DNA of 10,382 nucleotides from DAISKN01 sp964553925 (lineage in GTDB: Bacteria > Acidobacteriota > Vicinamibacteria > Marinacidobacterales > SMYC01), in the NCBI GenBank assembly GCA_964553925.1, contig CAZKNR010000549.1, positions 1-10,382 of the forward strand, in the 5' to 3' direction. Position 1 is the first letter of the stretch, and each line of letters opens with the position of its first letter. Both the position numbers and the translations under genes were made by a program. This document shows positions 1-7,344 of the stretch, piece by piece. Below the pieces are notes generated by a model, which saw nothing but the letters and a program-made list of their open reading frames with translations, searched no databases and was not told the DNA's origin.

Positions 1-1
1 C

Positions 2-1087
2 GAGTCCGCGCCGCCGGCCTCGGCGCGGCACCGGTCTCCGGGAAGATGGGTAGCCGAGCCCACCTGGCCTCGAGCCCGGCGAGAGTTCCGCCGGTTCGGG
101 CTCGCTTCGCGAAGACTCCTCGACGACGACTCTGGAGTGAGCGAGCGGGTCTCGATTCGCTCTCCTTTGAGTACCGGCGCGCAGGCGGGAAGCTGGTGCC
201 CATTCGGATCCCAAGGAATGCCCAGGGACCAGAGCGAAGACGACGAGCGCTCGGCCGTCTTCGACTCCTCTCCGCTCGCGGACACGGTAGAGATTCTCGG
301 CGCGCCCATGGTGCGGCTGAAGCTCGCTTGCGATCGTCCCGTGGCCACGCTCGTGGCGCGCCTCGAGGACGTTTTTCCCGACGGCGTCTCGGCGCGCGTG
401 ACGTACGGGGTCTTGAACCTGACTCACCGCTCGAGCCACGCGCGGCCCGAGCCCATGCCGCTCGGCGCCGTCGTCGACGTCGAGCTGCCGCTCAACCATG
501 TCGCGCATTCTTTCTCGACCGGGAATCGGATTCGTCTTGCGCTTTCCACGTCGTACTGGCCCATCGTTTGGCCTGCGCCCGCGGAGGCCACGCTCGAGCT
601 CCACACGGAGGGCTCGAGCTTCGAGCTCCCCATACGGGCGCCCCGGCCGGAAGACGCGCAGCTCCGCCCTTTCGAGCTGCCGGAGCAAGCACCGTACCCC
701 GAGACGACGGAGGTGACCCAAGGAAAATCGACTCGTCATATCCACAACGACCCGGCGACGGGAGAGACGGTCCGCGCCTTCGAGGCCGACGTCACCGAGA
801 ACGGCGAGCCCGCCCTCACCCGCGTCGAGGCCACCGGTATGGAGTACGGCGATGCCCTCATGGTCAGCTTTTCCATCAAAGACGGCGACCCCCTCTCGGC
901 GCGGTCAGAGATTCGTCATCACGCTCGATTCCGGCGGCCGGGTTGGAGCATCGGAACGCGGGTCGCCGCCCGCATGACGGCCGACGAAAGCGCGTTTCGT
1001 ATCGAGACCGACGTCGAAGGCTTCGAGGGAGACGAACGAGTGTTCGAGAAACGGTTTCGGTCGGAGGTCCCGAGGGATCTCATCTAG
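2..1087 (+). CDS. CocE/NonD-family acyl esterase, C-terminal part (5' end outside window)
   Basis: The frame is open from position 2 to a TAG at 1085-1087, giving 361 residues with no start codon inside, so the gene begins left of the window. The translation starts with a GRWVAEPTWP-like linker. A DQSEDDERSAVFDSSPL motif follows, then the ILGAPMVRLKL, PDGVSARVTYGVLNL and HSFSTGNRIRLALSTSYWP stretches. These are typical of the beta-sandwich (X-Pro dipeptidyl-peptidase C-terminal-like) domain of CocE/NonD hydrolases. In this family that domain follows the alpha/beta-hydrolase core, so the catalytic Ser, Asp and His lie upstream and cannot be checked. Members hydrolyse esters or N-terminal peptides; substrate is unpredictable from this part. 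The last ~100 residues, after the sandwich, form a further beta-rich segment with alternating Arg and Glu. An ATG in this frame at 221 is internal to the domain and is not a start. No neighbour suggests a pathway. Confidence 0.88.
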   Translation, partial: ESAPPASARHRSPGRWVAEPTWPRARREFRRFGLASRRLLDDDSGVSERVSIRSPLSTGAQAGSWCPFGSQGMPRDQSEDDERSAVFDSSPLADTVEILGAPMVRLKLACDRPVATLVARLEDVFPDGVSARVTYGVLNLTHRSSHARPEPMPLGAVVDVELPLNHVAHSFSTGNRIRLALSTSYWPIVWPAPAEATLELHTEGSSFELPIRAPRPEDAQLRPFELPEQAPYPETTEVTQGKSTRHIHNDPATGETVRAFEADVTENGEPALTRVEATGMEYGDALMVSFSIKDGDPLSARSEIRHHARFRRPGWSIGTRVAARMTADESAFRIETDVEGFEGDERVFEKRFRSEVPRDLI

Positions 1088-1412
1088 CCCCTTTTATTGG
1101 ACTGTCTTCAGGGCCTTTCATGCATACCGAATGGTGAGATGGGTGGCTGTTGAGGAACTTTGAGTCCGGGCCCTCTCGGAGGGGGCGAGGGATGAGCGTG
1201 AACGAGCGCGCGAGGAGCCTTGAGCTCCTCGTAGCTGGCCTCGACGAGCTGAAATAGAGGACTCGCGCGAGTTTTTTCGGGGACGGTAGAGGGACGGATA
1301 GCCACCTTGCCTCTTAGCGATGGCGGGAGCAACCGCAAGAGTGCCCACGGCTCTTGCAGACGAAATCCACAGAGGAGATCCTCCCCGGGAGGGGGGCGCG
1401 GCTCGAAGTCTT
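1088..1412. other. Gene-poor stretch between the esterase and the TolB-like relic
   Basis: No convincing gene is visible in these 325 nt on either strand. Minus-strand frames stay open, but their translations are Arg/Pro/Ser-rich and match nothing I recognise. One short phrase in the minus frame (SPLFQLVEASYEELKA) faintly recalls the N-terminus of an ECF sigma factor, but the match is too weak to call. The stretch contains a perfect hairpin at 1211-1231. It probably represents decayed sequence between convergent units. Confidence 0.5.
1211..1231. repeat. Perfect 8-bp inverted repeat with 5-nt loop
   Basis: CGAGGAGC at 1211-1218 is followed by CTTGA and its exact reverse complement GCTCCTCG at 1224-1231. 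It lies in the gene-poor zone 124 nt past the end of the esterase gene. No T-run follows on either strand, so it is not a canonical intrinsic terminator. It could still fold in a transcript from either side and act as a processing or termination hairpin. This is an inference from position only. Confidence 0.45.
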
Positions 1413-1691
1413 CTCTCGTTCGTAGTTCTCCGCCCAGAGGTGCGTCTGGTCGCTCACCTGGATGAGCTGGGCGAAAATGCGAACCCGATCTCCGTCGCGC
1501 CGCACCGTTCCTTCCAGAATGAAATCGACGTTGAGCTCCGCCCCGACCGCGTCGATAGGCTTCGCGGTGTCCTTGCATTGCATCGCCGACGTCCGGGCGA
1601 TCACCCCCCGTCGAGGCTGGAGCTTCCCGAGCTGGGAGATCATCTCCTCGGTTATTCCCTCGCTGAAGTAGTCCTGCTCGGGGTCGCCCCC
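1413..1691 (-). pseudogene. Internal relic of a TolB-like domain (TPR/kinase-associated) protein
   Basis: About 93 minus-strand codons read GGDPEQDYFSEGITEEM, then IARTSAMQCKDTAKPID, then FILEGTVRRDGDRVRIFAQL and IQVSDQTHLWAENYERE. This is the characteristic TolB-like segment found in many bacterial proteins that join a Ser/Thr kinase, adenylate cyclase or winged-helix domain to TPR repeats. The piece has no start codon of its own. One residue seems missing after LQPRR, where the family has RRLGVIA. After YERE the family continues with a helix of the type DVLALQSEVARAI, but here the translation turns into unrelated sequence in every frame and stops at about 1314. Both flanks and the TPR part are absent. 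It lies in the same frame as the upstream TonB receptor but beyond that gene's natural stop. I read it as a decayed gene fragment. Confidence 0.72.
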
Positions 1692-1736
1692 TCGGGCATT
1701 TCGAGAATGCGACCGCTCCTTTCGGAGTGCTGAAGC

Positions 1737-3974
1737 TCAAAACCGGTATTGCAATCCGAGCCTCAACGTAAAGGGATTCCCGGGAGTGAAATGATTGTCG
1801 CTGACTTCGGTCGCCTCGAAGGGAAGCCGCGAGGCGAAGTACGTCTGAGCTTCCTTGATCTCGGCGTCGAACAGGTTCTCGACTGAGACCACCGCCTGCC
1901 AGCTCTTCGAAAGGCCGTATCGCAGGTAGAGGTCGGCCGCCGTGTAGCCAGAGGCCTCGACCGAGCCGTCCTCGACCAGGGGGTGGTTTCCGACATGACG
2001 CAGGCGCAAGTTGCCCGAGAGCCCGAAGGAGGATTCGAAGGTAACTCCCCCACTCGCCACCAGCCGGGGCGCGCGGGCGATGACCTCCTCGCTTCCGCGG
2101 TAGTGACCGTGCGAGTAGAAAGCTGCCCCGTCCACCGAGAGCCCTTCGCGAACCTTGAAGCGCGCTTCCACCTCCGGCCCCCGCCGGCGCGTGGGTCCCG
2201 AAATCTCCGTCCTCCCCTCGTCGCCGACAAAGACCAGCTCTCCCTCGAGGTCGAGAACCCAGTACGCCAGGGAAATCGAAAGCCGGTCGGCAAAGACCTG
2301 GCCGTAGCCCACCTCGTACCCGTCGGCCGCGGCCAGCGCAACGCCGGAAGGATCAGAGACCACGGACCGAGCGTCGTTGCTGTGGAATCCTCTTCCGTAG
2401 TTCAGGAATACCTGAGGGCCGGGCTCACCGCGAGGGGAGAAGACGACGCTCGCTTTCGGGCCGGTGAAGCTCCGCGACTCTGCGAGATCGTTCACTTGAA
2501 AGCGGAAGCGATCGTGCCGCAGGCCGAGTACCGCTTTGAACCGGGGGTGCGGCCGAAGCTCGCCCTGGACGTAGAGCCCCAGGTCGCGCTCGTCGACGTC
2601 GGACTCGGTGACTGTCTCGAACGCAAGGCGCTTTTGCTGATAGAAGAGGCCGACGTCCGCCAGGTCCTGGCGGTAGTCGACTCCGGCGGTGAACGGCACC
2701 CGAAATCCGCCGAGAGCGAGCTCGTCGACGACGCGGAGACGTCCACCGAGGACGGTGCGGTCGTCACGTTGCTCGATGCCGTCCCCTCGAACCGGATCTC
2801 GTGCAAAGAGCGTGAAGTTTGAGAAGAGGTCGAGGTCGTAGGCCACCGCGTAGAACTGCGTCGTCAGGGCCCGGCCCTCCCAGAGATTCTGGTGGGAGAG
2901 GCTAAAGTTGTAGCGTGAGGAGCTTCCTCCCTCGGAGGGATCGATCGATCCGAACCGATCGAGCCGTGCCGCTTCCACCTCGCGCGAGGGAATCTGGCCG
3001 CTCGCGTTCCAGCGGGACTCGCTCGCCGTGAACAGGAGCGAGAGCTTCTGGCGCGAGGTCAGATCGAACGTCCACCGGGTGGCCAGGTTGAAGCGATGAA
3101 AATCCTGCCGATTGAGGAACGGGCCTTCGGTGAATCTCTCCTCGACCGCGAAGAACCCGCGAGTCCGGGTAAGGTGTCGCGAGACCCCGAGCAGGACACG
3201 GCCGGTGCCGAAGGAGCCGCCGTCGACCTTGATGAAGGACCGCTCGAGCTCCTCTCGGAGCTCGAGCACCGCCGCTCCCGCCGTGGCCAGGTTGCCGAAC
3301 TCAGCGAAATAGGGTCCGCGGTGGACGTTGATGCGCTCGATGGTTTCCGGGATGACGAACCCCAGGTCGGCGTAGCCCTGCCCGTGGGCGTGGCTCACCA
3401 GGTTCACCGGGATTCCGGCGAAGGACAGCGCGATGTCCGTCCCGTGGTCGGCGTCGAACCCGCGAATGAGGTACTGGTCCGCCTTGCCTCCGCCCGCATG
3501 CTGCGCCACCGCCAGACCCGGCACCGCCCGGAGCACGTCGCCCGGCTGCTCCAGCGCCCGCTCGGTGAGCTCATCGTTCTCGAAGACGCTCGATGAGGCC
3601 GCGGTGCGAGGGAGGGCGCCGAAGACCGATACCTCGACGGCGACTCGCGCCAGCGCCTCGTCCAGGTTGATGAGCGCTTCTCGCGCCCGATCCCCTTCCG
3701 CCACGAGAACGACCGCCGCCTTTCCGCTCGGCCGGCGCGCCACCAGGACCACTTCGCCTTCCGGAAGCTTGGAGAAGGCGAAGCCGCCCTCGGGATCGGT
3801 AGCTCCGCGCGCGACCTCCCCGCGACCTCCGGCGATCGACGCCTCGACTTCGATGCCCCCAAGCGGCCTTCCCCGACCGTCCACGACTCGCCCGCGAAGG
3901 GTGTCGTCGGCAGCCGTCGGGGGGGAAGCCAAAGCGAGCGCCAACACCGAAGCGAGCCCGGGAAAGAAGTTCAT
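1737..3974 (-). CDS. TonB-dependent outer-membrane receptor with carboxypeptidase-regulatory-like N-terminus
   Basis: The product is 745 aa. A hydrophobic N-terminus (LASVLALALASPPTAAD, about residues 7-23) looks like a signal peptide, though its n-region lacks positive charge. Residues about 25-105 form a carboxypeptidase-regulatory-like Ig fold (LRGRVVDGRGRPLGGIEVEA, DPEGGFAFSKLPEG). The plug follows at about 125-240, with LEQPGDVLRAVPGLAVAQHAG, QYLIRGFDADHGTD, SHAHGQGYADLGFVIPE and INVHRGPYFAEFG. The rest is a 22-strand-type barrel ending in the canonical LRLGLQYRF with terminal Phe. Such receptors bind a ligand at the surface and import it with TonB/ExbBD energy. The ligand is not evident from the sequence. 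The ATG lies 4 nt after the stop of the DUF4198 gene and has only a weak ribosome-binding site, so translational coupling is likely. No in-frame start exists just upstream. The HAHGQGYAD stretch contributes two histidines, but I cannot assign metal binding from it. Confidence 0.92.
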   Translation of the reverse strand: MNFFPGLASVLALALASPPTAADDTLRGRVVDGRGRPLGGIEVEASIAGGRGEVARGATDPEGGFAFSKLPEGEVVLVARRPSGKAAVVLVAEGDRAREALINLDEALARVAVEVSVFGALPRTAASSSVFENDELTERALEQPGDVLRAVPGLAVAQHAGGGKADQYLIRGFDADHGTDIALSFAGIPVNLVSHAHGQGYADLGFVIPETIERINVHRGPYFAEFGNLATAGAAVLELREELERSFIKVDGGSFGTGRVLLGVSRHLTRTRGFFAVEERFTEGPFLNRQDFHRFNLATRWTFDLTSRQKLSLLFTASESRWNASGQIPSREVEAARLDRFGSIDPSEGGSSSRYNFSLSHQNLWEGRALTTQFYAVAYDLDLFSNFTLFARDPVRGDGIEQRDDRTVLGGRLRVVDELALGGFRVPFTAGVDYRQDLADVGLFYQQKRLAFETVTESDVDERDLGLYVQGELRPHPRFKAVLGLRHDRFRFQVNDLAESRSFTGPKASVVFSPRGEPGPQVFLNYGRGFHSNDARSVVSDPSGVALAAADGYEVGYGQVFADRLSISLAYWVLDLEGELVFVGDEGRTEISGPTRRRGPEVEARFKVREGLSVDGAAFYSHGHYRGSEEVIARAPRLVASGGVTFESSFGLSGNLRLRHVGNHPLVEDGSVEASGYTAADLYLRYGLSKSWQAVVSVENLFDAEIKEAQTYFASRLPFEATEVSDNHFTPGNPFTLRLGLQYRF

Positions 3975-3978
3975 CGGC

Positions 3979-4794
3979 TCACTGCGCGACCGCCGGTAAC
4001 TCCCACGTCAGCGACGCCCAGAAGCTTTCCCACTCGGCGTCGACGCCTTTCGGCGCCTCGATCATATGAACGGATGCGACGAGCCAAATACCCGCCTCAT
4101 CGAGCGAGAGCTTCACCCGACCGTCGGCGCCGGTACGAGCAACTCTCGTCTCGTCCGCCGCGTCCCGCCTCGCGGCCGTCACCAGCGCGCCTTTGAGCGG
4201 CTCCCCGTCGAACAGGACACGGAACGACCGTTCGCTCCCGTCCTTCTTTTCGTACGGGTCCGACTCGGCGACGATCTCGAGCGTGAAGCCGATCGGCCGA
4301 TCGCGCGCTTCACCGCTCGCTTCGCCCACGCGGACCAGCGACTTCGAGCAGCGCGAGTACGCCTCGCGCGCCTTCTCGTCACTCAGGCCTCGCTCCTTGC
4401 GCAGCGCCACGACCTTCTCCAGGCCCTTTTCCCTCAAATACTCCTCGAATTTCGCACCTTCCATCTCGGTGAACGCGTGGTTGCTGCGGTAGCCCAGAAC
4501 GTACCATCCCGGCTCCGTGAATCGCGCCAGGCCAGCGGGATCCGCCCCTTCCCGCCCCACGATCGGCTTCTCTCCTCCCGGGCCTAGCGAGACGAACTTC
4601 ACGATCCGCTCCGGACGGCGCGCCACCGGCAGGCCCTTGAAGTGATCCCCGACCCGCAGTCCTACGTTCACGCGCTCGCCGACCCGCGGCCAAAAGGTCG
4701 AGGGCTCGATCCAGAAATCGTGCGCGCTCGCATTGGCGGCGGCGCCCGCGAGCACCAGCCACGCGATCAAGACGGTTCCATTCCATCGATTCAT
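3979..4794 (-). CDS. DUF4198-family exported protein (NikK-like periplasmic fold)
   Basis: The product is 271 aa. A signal peptide (positive MNRWN, hydrophobic VLIAWLVLAGAAA) ends at an ASA-HDFW junction, so cleavage after Ala24 would leave His25 as the N-terminus. The HDFWIEPSTFWPRVGE start and the VKFVSLGPGGEKPIVGREG and GWYVLGYRSNHAFTE segments are typical of DUF4198. A C-terminal Ig-like region follows (FDGEPLKGALVTAARRD, TGADGRVKLSLDEAGIWLVASVHMI). The family includes periplasmic proteins associated with nickel/cobalt transport and many uncharacterised members. The exact ligand here is unknown. A good AAGGAG site lies 6 nt before the ATG, which supports this start. The stop TGA is 4 nt before the receptor ATG, so the two are probably co-translated. 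A role as periplasmic partner of the receptor is inferred from context. Confidence 0.88.
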   Translation of the reverse strand: MNRWNGTVLIAWLVLAGAAANASAHDFWIEPSTFWPRVGERVNVGLRVGDHFKGLPVARRPERIVKFVSLGPGGEKPIVGREGADPAGLARFTEPGWYVLGYRSNHAFTEMEGAKFEEYLREKGLEKVVALRKERGLSDEKAREAYSRCSKSLVRVGEASGEARDRPIGFTLEIVAESDPYEKKDGSERSFRVLFDGEPLKGALVTAARRDAADETRVARTGADGRVKLSLDEAGIWLVASVHMIEAPKGVDAEWESFWASLTWELPAVAQ

Positions 4795-4800
4795 GTCGAT

Positions 4801-4806
4801 CTCCTT
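4801..4806 (-). promoter_or_regulatory. Ribosome-binding site of the DUF4198 gene
   Basis: AAGGAG on the minus strand lies 6 nt upstream of the ATG at 4794. It sets the start of the DUF4198 gene. It sits 9 nt downstream of the hairpin at 4816-4845, so folding of that hairpin could influence access. Confidence 0.75.
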
Positions 4807-4815
4807 TCCAGCCGC

Positions 4816-4845
4816 GTCCCGCCCGCCGCGACCGGCGGGCGGGAC
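4816..4845 (-). repeat. Perfect 12-bp GC hairpin between the DUF4331 and DUF4198 genes
   Basis: GTCCCGCCCGCC and its exact reverse complement flank a 6-nt loop. The hairpin begins 27 nt after the DUF4331 stop codon and ends 9 nt before the ribosome-binding site of DUF4198. There is no T-run after it in the direction of transcription, so it is not a classic terminator. A partial terminator, an RNA-processing or mRNA-stability hairpin, or a translational modulator that lowers expression of the two downstream genes all fit. The structure is seen in the sequence; the role is inferred. Confidence 0.7.
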
Positions 4846-4872
4846 TTGGCCGCATACGAGGTGAGCGTCGGC

Positions 4873-6369
4873 TTACGGGGCGGCCACAGGGTCCTTGCTG
4901 TTGTTGCTGCCGGACTGCGGCGTCGAGATATAAGGGAACACTTGATGATACGGAAGGTCGTTCCCGGTCACGTTGTCGCCCACCATGGTGATCGCCGAGT
5001 AGGCTGGACCGCTCGCGATCGCGGTGAGCGCGATGTCCGCGACGTCGTCGCCGAAGCGCCGGCCGTTCGGCCACCCACTCGAGACGCCGTTCGTCATGTC
5101 CCCGCCGATGAAGCCCAGCCGGTTGAAGGTTGCTTGGCCCGAAAGGCTCACGGGGTCCGTCGTGGTTACGACCTTCAGGACTTCCGGAATGAAGATCGCC
5201 GCCAGATCCGTGCGGCCGGTGTCGACGAACGTCGTCCCGTACACGAAGTTGATCAGCGTGGCGAGCTCGGGGTTGAGGGCGTATTTCGCGAAAGGCGCGT
5301 CATTCGTCGCCGGGGTGCGGTTGAAGCGGTCCTTGTCCACGTGCGCCACCAGGCCCTCGTTGAAAAAAGGGTTTCCCAGCCGCGAAACCTGGACCCAGCC
5401 GCCCCCATGAACCCGCGAGCCATCCTCCTTGAGGACGGTGACGCGCGGCCGGCTGACCGAGGCATAGGCCCCTACCCCGGTCTGCTGCCCGAAGAACACG
5501 GTGTTGTACGGGCGGGGGATTCCCCTGGCTTCGAGCTCACTCACGGGGATTTGCATCACGATCGTCAGCACGTTGAAGCCTTTGAAGCCATCGACGCCGT
5601 TTCCGTCCTGGCCGAGACCGTCGGCCAGGCTTCCGTTGTTGTCCAGGATGCGCACGTCCAGCAGGTTGAAGATGCCCGGAATGTCGCAGAAGAAGCTGTC
5701 GTCGCGATGGCCGGCCCAAACGACCTCGCCCGATTCCAAGGGGTAAATCGTCGAGCGCGTGTACACGTCCAAGTCGTCCAGCGTCAAGGCGCCCGACACC
5801 GCCTTGCCATCCGCATCGTTGTAGAGCGGCGTGACGTTCTGGCCCACGTTCGGCGGCGGGGTGAGCAGGTCGCGTCCGATCACCGGGCTCCGGCGACCGC
5901 TCACTTTTACGACGCGGTAGCGCTGGGTGAAGTTCTGCCGCGCGTCGTCGACCGTCTGGATCGGGCCGGCCTCGGTGCCCAACCCGTAGGACAGGATGGT
6001 GTTCGGGTTCTTGTAACCGGAATTCACGGCGGAGAAGAAAAAGTCGTAACGCAGTTCGGTCTCTCCACTGATGGGGTCGGTGATGTGAATGCTGTAGCGC
6101 GCGTCGTCGGCAAAGCGGTCGTACATGGCCCCGTCTCCCGGCTCGGAGAACGGCCGGACGCTCATGCTCACGTTCAACACTTTGACCGACGGATCGTCAT
6201 ACCGGGAGCCGATGAACGCATATACGTCCGTCAGGTTCGCCTGCGGGTCTTGCTTTATCAGCGGCGCGTCGCTGTGGTTCGACGCCATCTGCTCCGGCGC
6301 CACCGAAAGCGTTGCGGCCGCGGCCAGGGCCATCAGAAGGCCTTTCCATTTCAGTCGTCTTATCCGCAT
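4873..6369 (-). CDS. DUF4331-family exported protein
   Basis: The product is 498 aa. The N-terminus has a basic n-region (MRIRRLKWKG), a hydrophobic core (LLMALAAAATLSVA) and probable cleavage before about residue 29. The mature protein opens with ASNHSDAPLIKQDPQANLTD and VYAFIG, the signature of DUF4331. Further family segments are DARYSIHITDPISGETELRY, GHRDDSFFCDIPGIFNLLD, FKGFNVLTIVMQIPVSELE, PFFNEGLVAHVDKDRFNRT and a C-terminal GGDMTNGVSSGWPNGRRFGDD. Length is normal for the longer members of the family. Function of DUF4331 is unknown, and I assign none. The ATG is supported by AGGAG 10 nt upstream. It is the first gene of the minus-strand set DUF4331, DUF4198, TonB receptor; 78 nt containing a strong hairpin separate it from DUF4198. 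No clear promoter is visible in the ~170 nt upstream. Confidence 0.9.
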   Translation of the reverse strand: MRIRRLKWKGLLMALAAAATLSVAPEQMASNHSDAPLIKQDPQANLTDVYAFIGSRYDDPSVKVLNVSMSVRPFSEPGDGAMYDRFADDARYSIHITDPISGETELRYDFFFSAVNSGYKNPNTILSYGLGTEAGPIQTVDDARQNFTQRYRVVKVSGRRSPVIGRDLLTPPPNVGQNVTPLYNDADGKAVSGALTLDDLDVYTRSTIYPLESGEVVWAGHRDDSFFCDIPGIFNLLDVRILDNNGSLADGLGQDGNGVDGFKGFNVLTIVMQIPVSELEARGIPRPYNTVFFGQQTGVGAYASVSRPRVTVLKEDGSRVHGGGWVQVSRLGNPFFNEGLVAHVDKDRFNRTPATNDAPFAKYALNPELATLINFVYGTTFVDTGRTDLAAIFIPEVLKVVTTTDPVSLSGQATFNRLGFIGGDMTNGVSSGWPNGRRFGDDVADIALTAIASGPAYSAITMVGDNVTGNDLPYHQVFPYISTPQSGSNNSKDPVAAP

Positions 6370-6379
6370 GGTTCTGTTT

Positions 6380-6384
6380 CTCCT
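6380..6384 (-). promoter_or_regulatory. Ribosome-binding site of the DUF4331 gene
   Basis: AGGAG on the minus strand lies 10 nt upstream of the ATG at 6369. This spacing is slightly long but acceptable. It supports the chosen start, which also gives the expected signal peptide. Confidence 0.6.
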
Positions 6385-6543
6385 ACTCTTTGTGGGTTAT
6401 GAATGCGCCGGCTCAACTGCTACCCGCGCGTTCATAGGATCACTACGCGGGCCGCGCCCGTTTGGATGGAAGAAATCTCTCGAAACCTGGCGCTCAGGAG
6501 CCGAGGAGGTCCCATCGGACCCGTGGGCTGAGGCGTGTCGTGA

Positions 6544-6920
6544 GCCGGCTGGCTCTCCGACCGCCTCGGCCGGGCGCCGATGATCGGAGCGGCGGTCCTC
6601 TTCCTCTGCGTTGCCGGAATCCTCGCGTCCGTTGCCGCCCCGGGTGCTTGGTCTCACTCCTTCGCTCTCTTTCTCCCCGGGCTCGGTTGGAGCTTCGGCT
6701 TCGTCGCCGCGAGCGCGCTCCTGACCGAGAGCACGAAGCGAAAGGACCGGGTCAGGCTCCAGGGCTCGCGGACGCCTGGGTCTGGGGAAGCGCCGCGATC
6801 GCCGGTGTGGTTTCTGGCCTTCTTCTGGCCGAAGTCGGCTACGCGGCTTTGAGCGTGACCGGCGCGGTCCTCGCGCTCTCCCCGCTCCCCTTCATGAGGC
6901 GCGCATCCCTTCGAACGTGA
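6544..6920 (+). pseudogene. Frameshifted C-terminal remnant of an MFS transporter
   Basis: Just after a TGA at 6541-6543 the frame reads AGWLSDRLGRAPMIG, the motif-A-like loop between helices 8 and 9 of a 12-TM major facilitator. Two hydrophobic helices follow (AAVLFLCVAGILASV and FALFLPGLGWSFGFVAASAL), then RVRLQG. At 6763-6764 one base is missing. The expected continuation, LADAWVWGSAAIAGVVSGLL, is found in another frame from 6765, followed by the last helix and a TGA at 6918-6920. The N-terminal eight helices are not detectable upstream in any frame. The gene is therefore both truncated and frameshifted. Its stop overlaps the GTG start of the ATL gene by GTGA, so the two were probably once co-translated. 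A single-base sequencing error could explain the frameshift but not the missing half. Confidence 0.78.
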
Positions 6921-7255
6921 ACGGCACGAGCGCCTGGGACGAGGTTTACCGGATCGTCCGCCGGATACCGCGCGGACGGGTGATGAGCTATGGCCAGATC
7001 GCGGACCTCTTGAGCCGACCGCTCTCGGCTCGCGCCGTCGGCTGGGCCATGAACCAATGTCCCGGCGACGTCCCCTGGCAGCGGGTGGTCAATGCCGCGG
7101 GAGGGATCTCGACGGAGCACCTCCATGAGACGCCCCATCTCCAGAGACGCCTTCTCGAGTCCGAAGGGATCCGCTTCGGAAGGAGCGGCACGCTCTCGAT
7201 GGAGCGTTACCGCTTCACCCCCTCGAGGCGTGCCCGGCGGAAGAAGAAAAAGTAG
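6917..7255 (+). CDS. Alkyltransferase-like (ATL) DNA-repair protein, MGMT fold without acceptor Cys
   Basis: The product is 112 aa, the usual size of stand-alone ATL proteins. It matches the DNA-binding domain of O6-alkylguanine-DNA alkyltransferase: IPRGRVMSYGQIADLL with the base-flipping-site Tyr (Tyr25), SARAVGWAMNQ with the Arg finger (Arg39), then PWQRVVNAAGGIS. Trp54 occupies the place of the methyl-accepting Cys of the PCHRV motif, as in known ATL proteins such as E. coli YbaZ and S. pombe Atl1. Those bind O6-alkylguanine without repairing it and hand the lesion to nucleotide excision repair. The same role is inferred here. The tail SRRARRKKKK is very basic and may add DNA affinity. 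The start is a GTG overlapping the stop of the MFS remnant; no strong ribosome-binding site is seen, so translation may depend on the upstream relic or be weak. Confidence 0.88.
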   Translation: MNGTSAWDEVYRIVRRIPRGRVMSYGQIADLLSRPLSARAVGWAMNQCPGDVPWQRVVNAAGGISTEHLHETPHLQRRLLESEGIRFGRSGTLSMERYRFTPSRRARRKKKK

Positions 7256-7344
7256 CAGCTGGCGAGTGACCGCGGTGAACTCGCGGATCCGCTCGAGGAC
7301 CGACGCCGCTTTTCCCATAGCCTCGAGCCGCGCCCAACCTCATG

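Noticed and set aside
46..1137. A 363-codon Arg-rich plus-strand frame over the esterase
   Set aside because: The composition is that of a frame-shadow; the esterase frame carries the family motifs.
2938..2951. 14-bp palindrome GGATCGATCGATCC
   Set aside because: It is inside receptor coding sequence and made of short GATC/CGAT repeats; no operator context.
3242..3267. 11-bp perfect inverted repeat with a 4-nt loop inside the receptor gene
   Set aside because: It encodes a Leu-Glu-rich LELREELER stretch, so the symmetry follows from repeated CTC/GAG codons.
4642..6402. A 586-codon open frame on the plus strand
   Set aside because: It is antisense to the DUF4198 and DUF4331 genes, with Arg/Val/His-rich composition and no recognisable domain. 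It is a codon-bias shadow in high-GC DNA.
6385..6543. Promoter for the DUF4331 gene
   Set aside because: TTGAGC and TATGAA-like words occur but not at workable spacing with each other; no supportable promoter.
6839..7318. A minus-strand frame beginning MGKAASVLERIREFTAVTRQ
   Set aside because: The start looks protein-like, but most of it is antisense to the ATL gene and it has no domain match.
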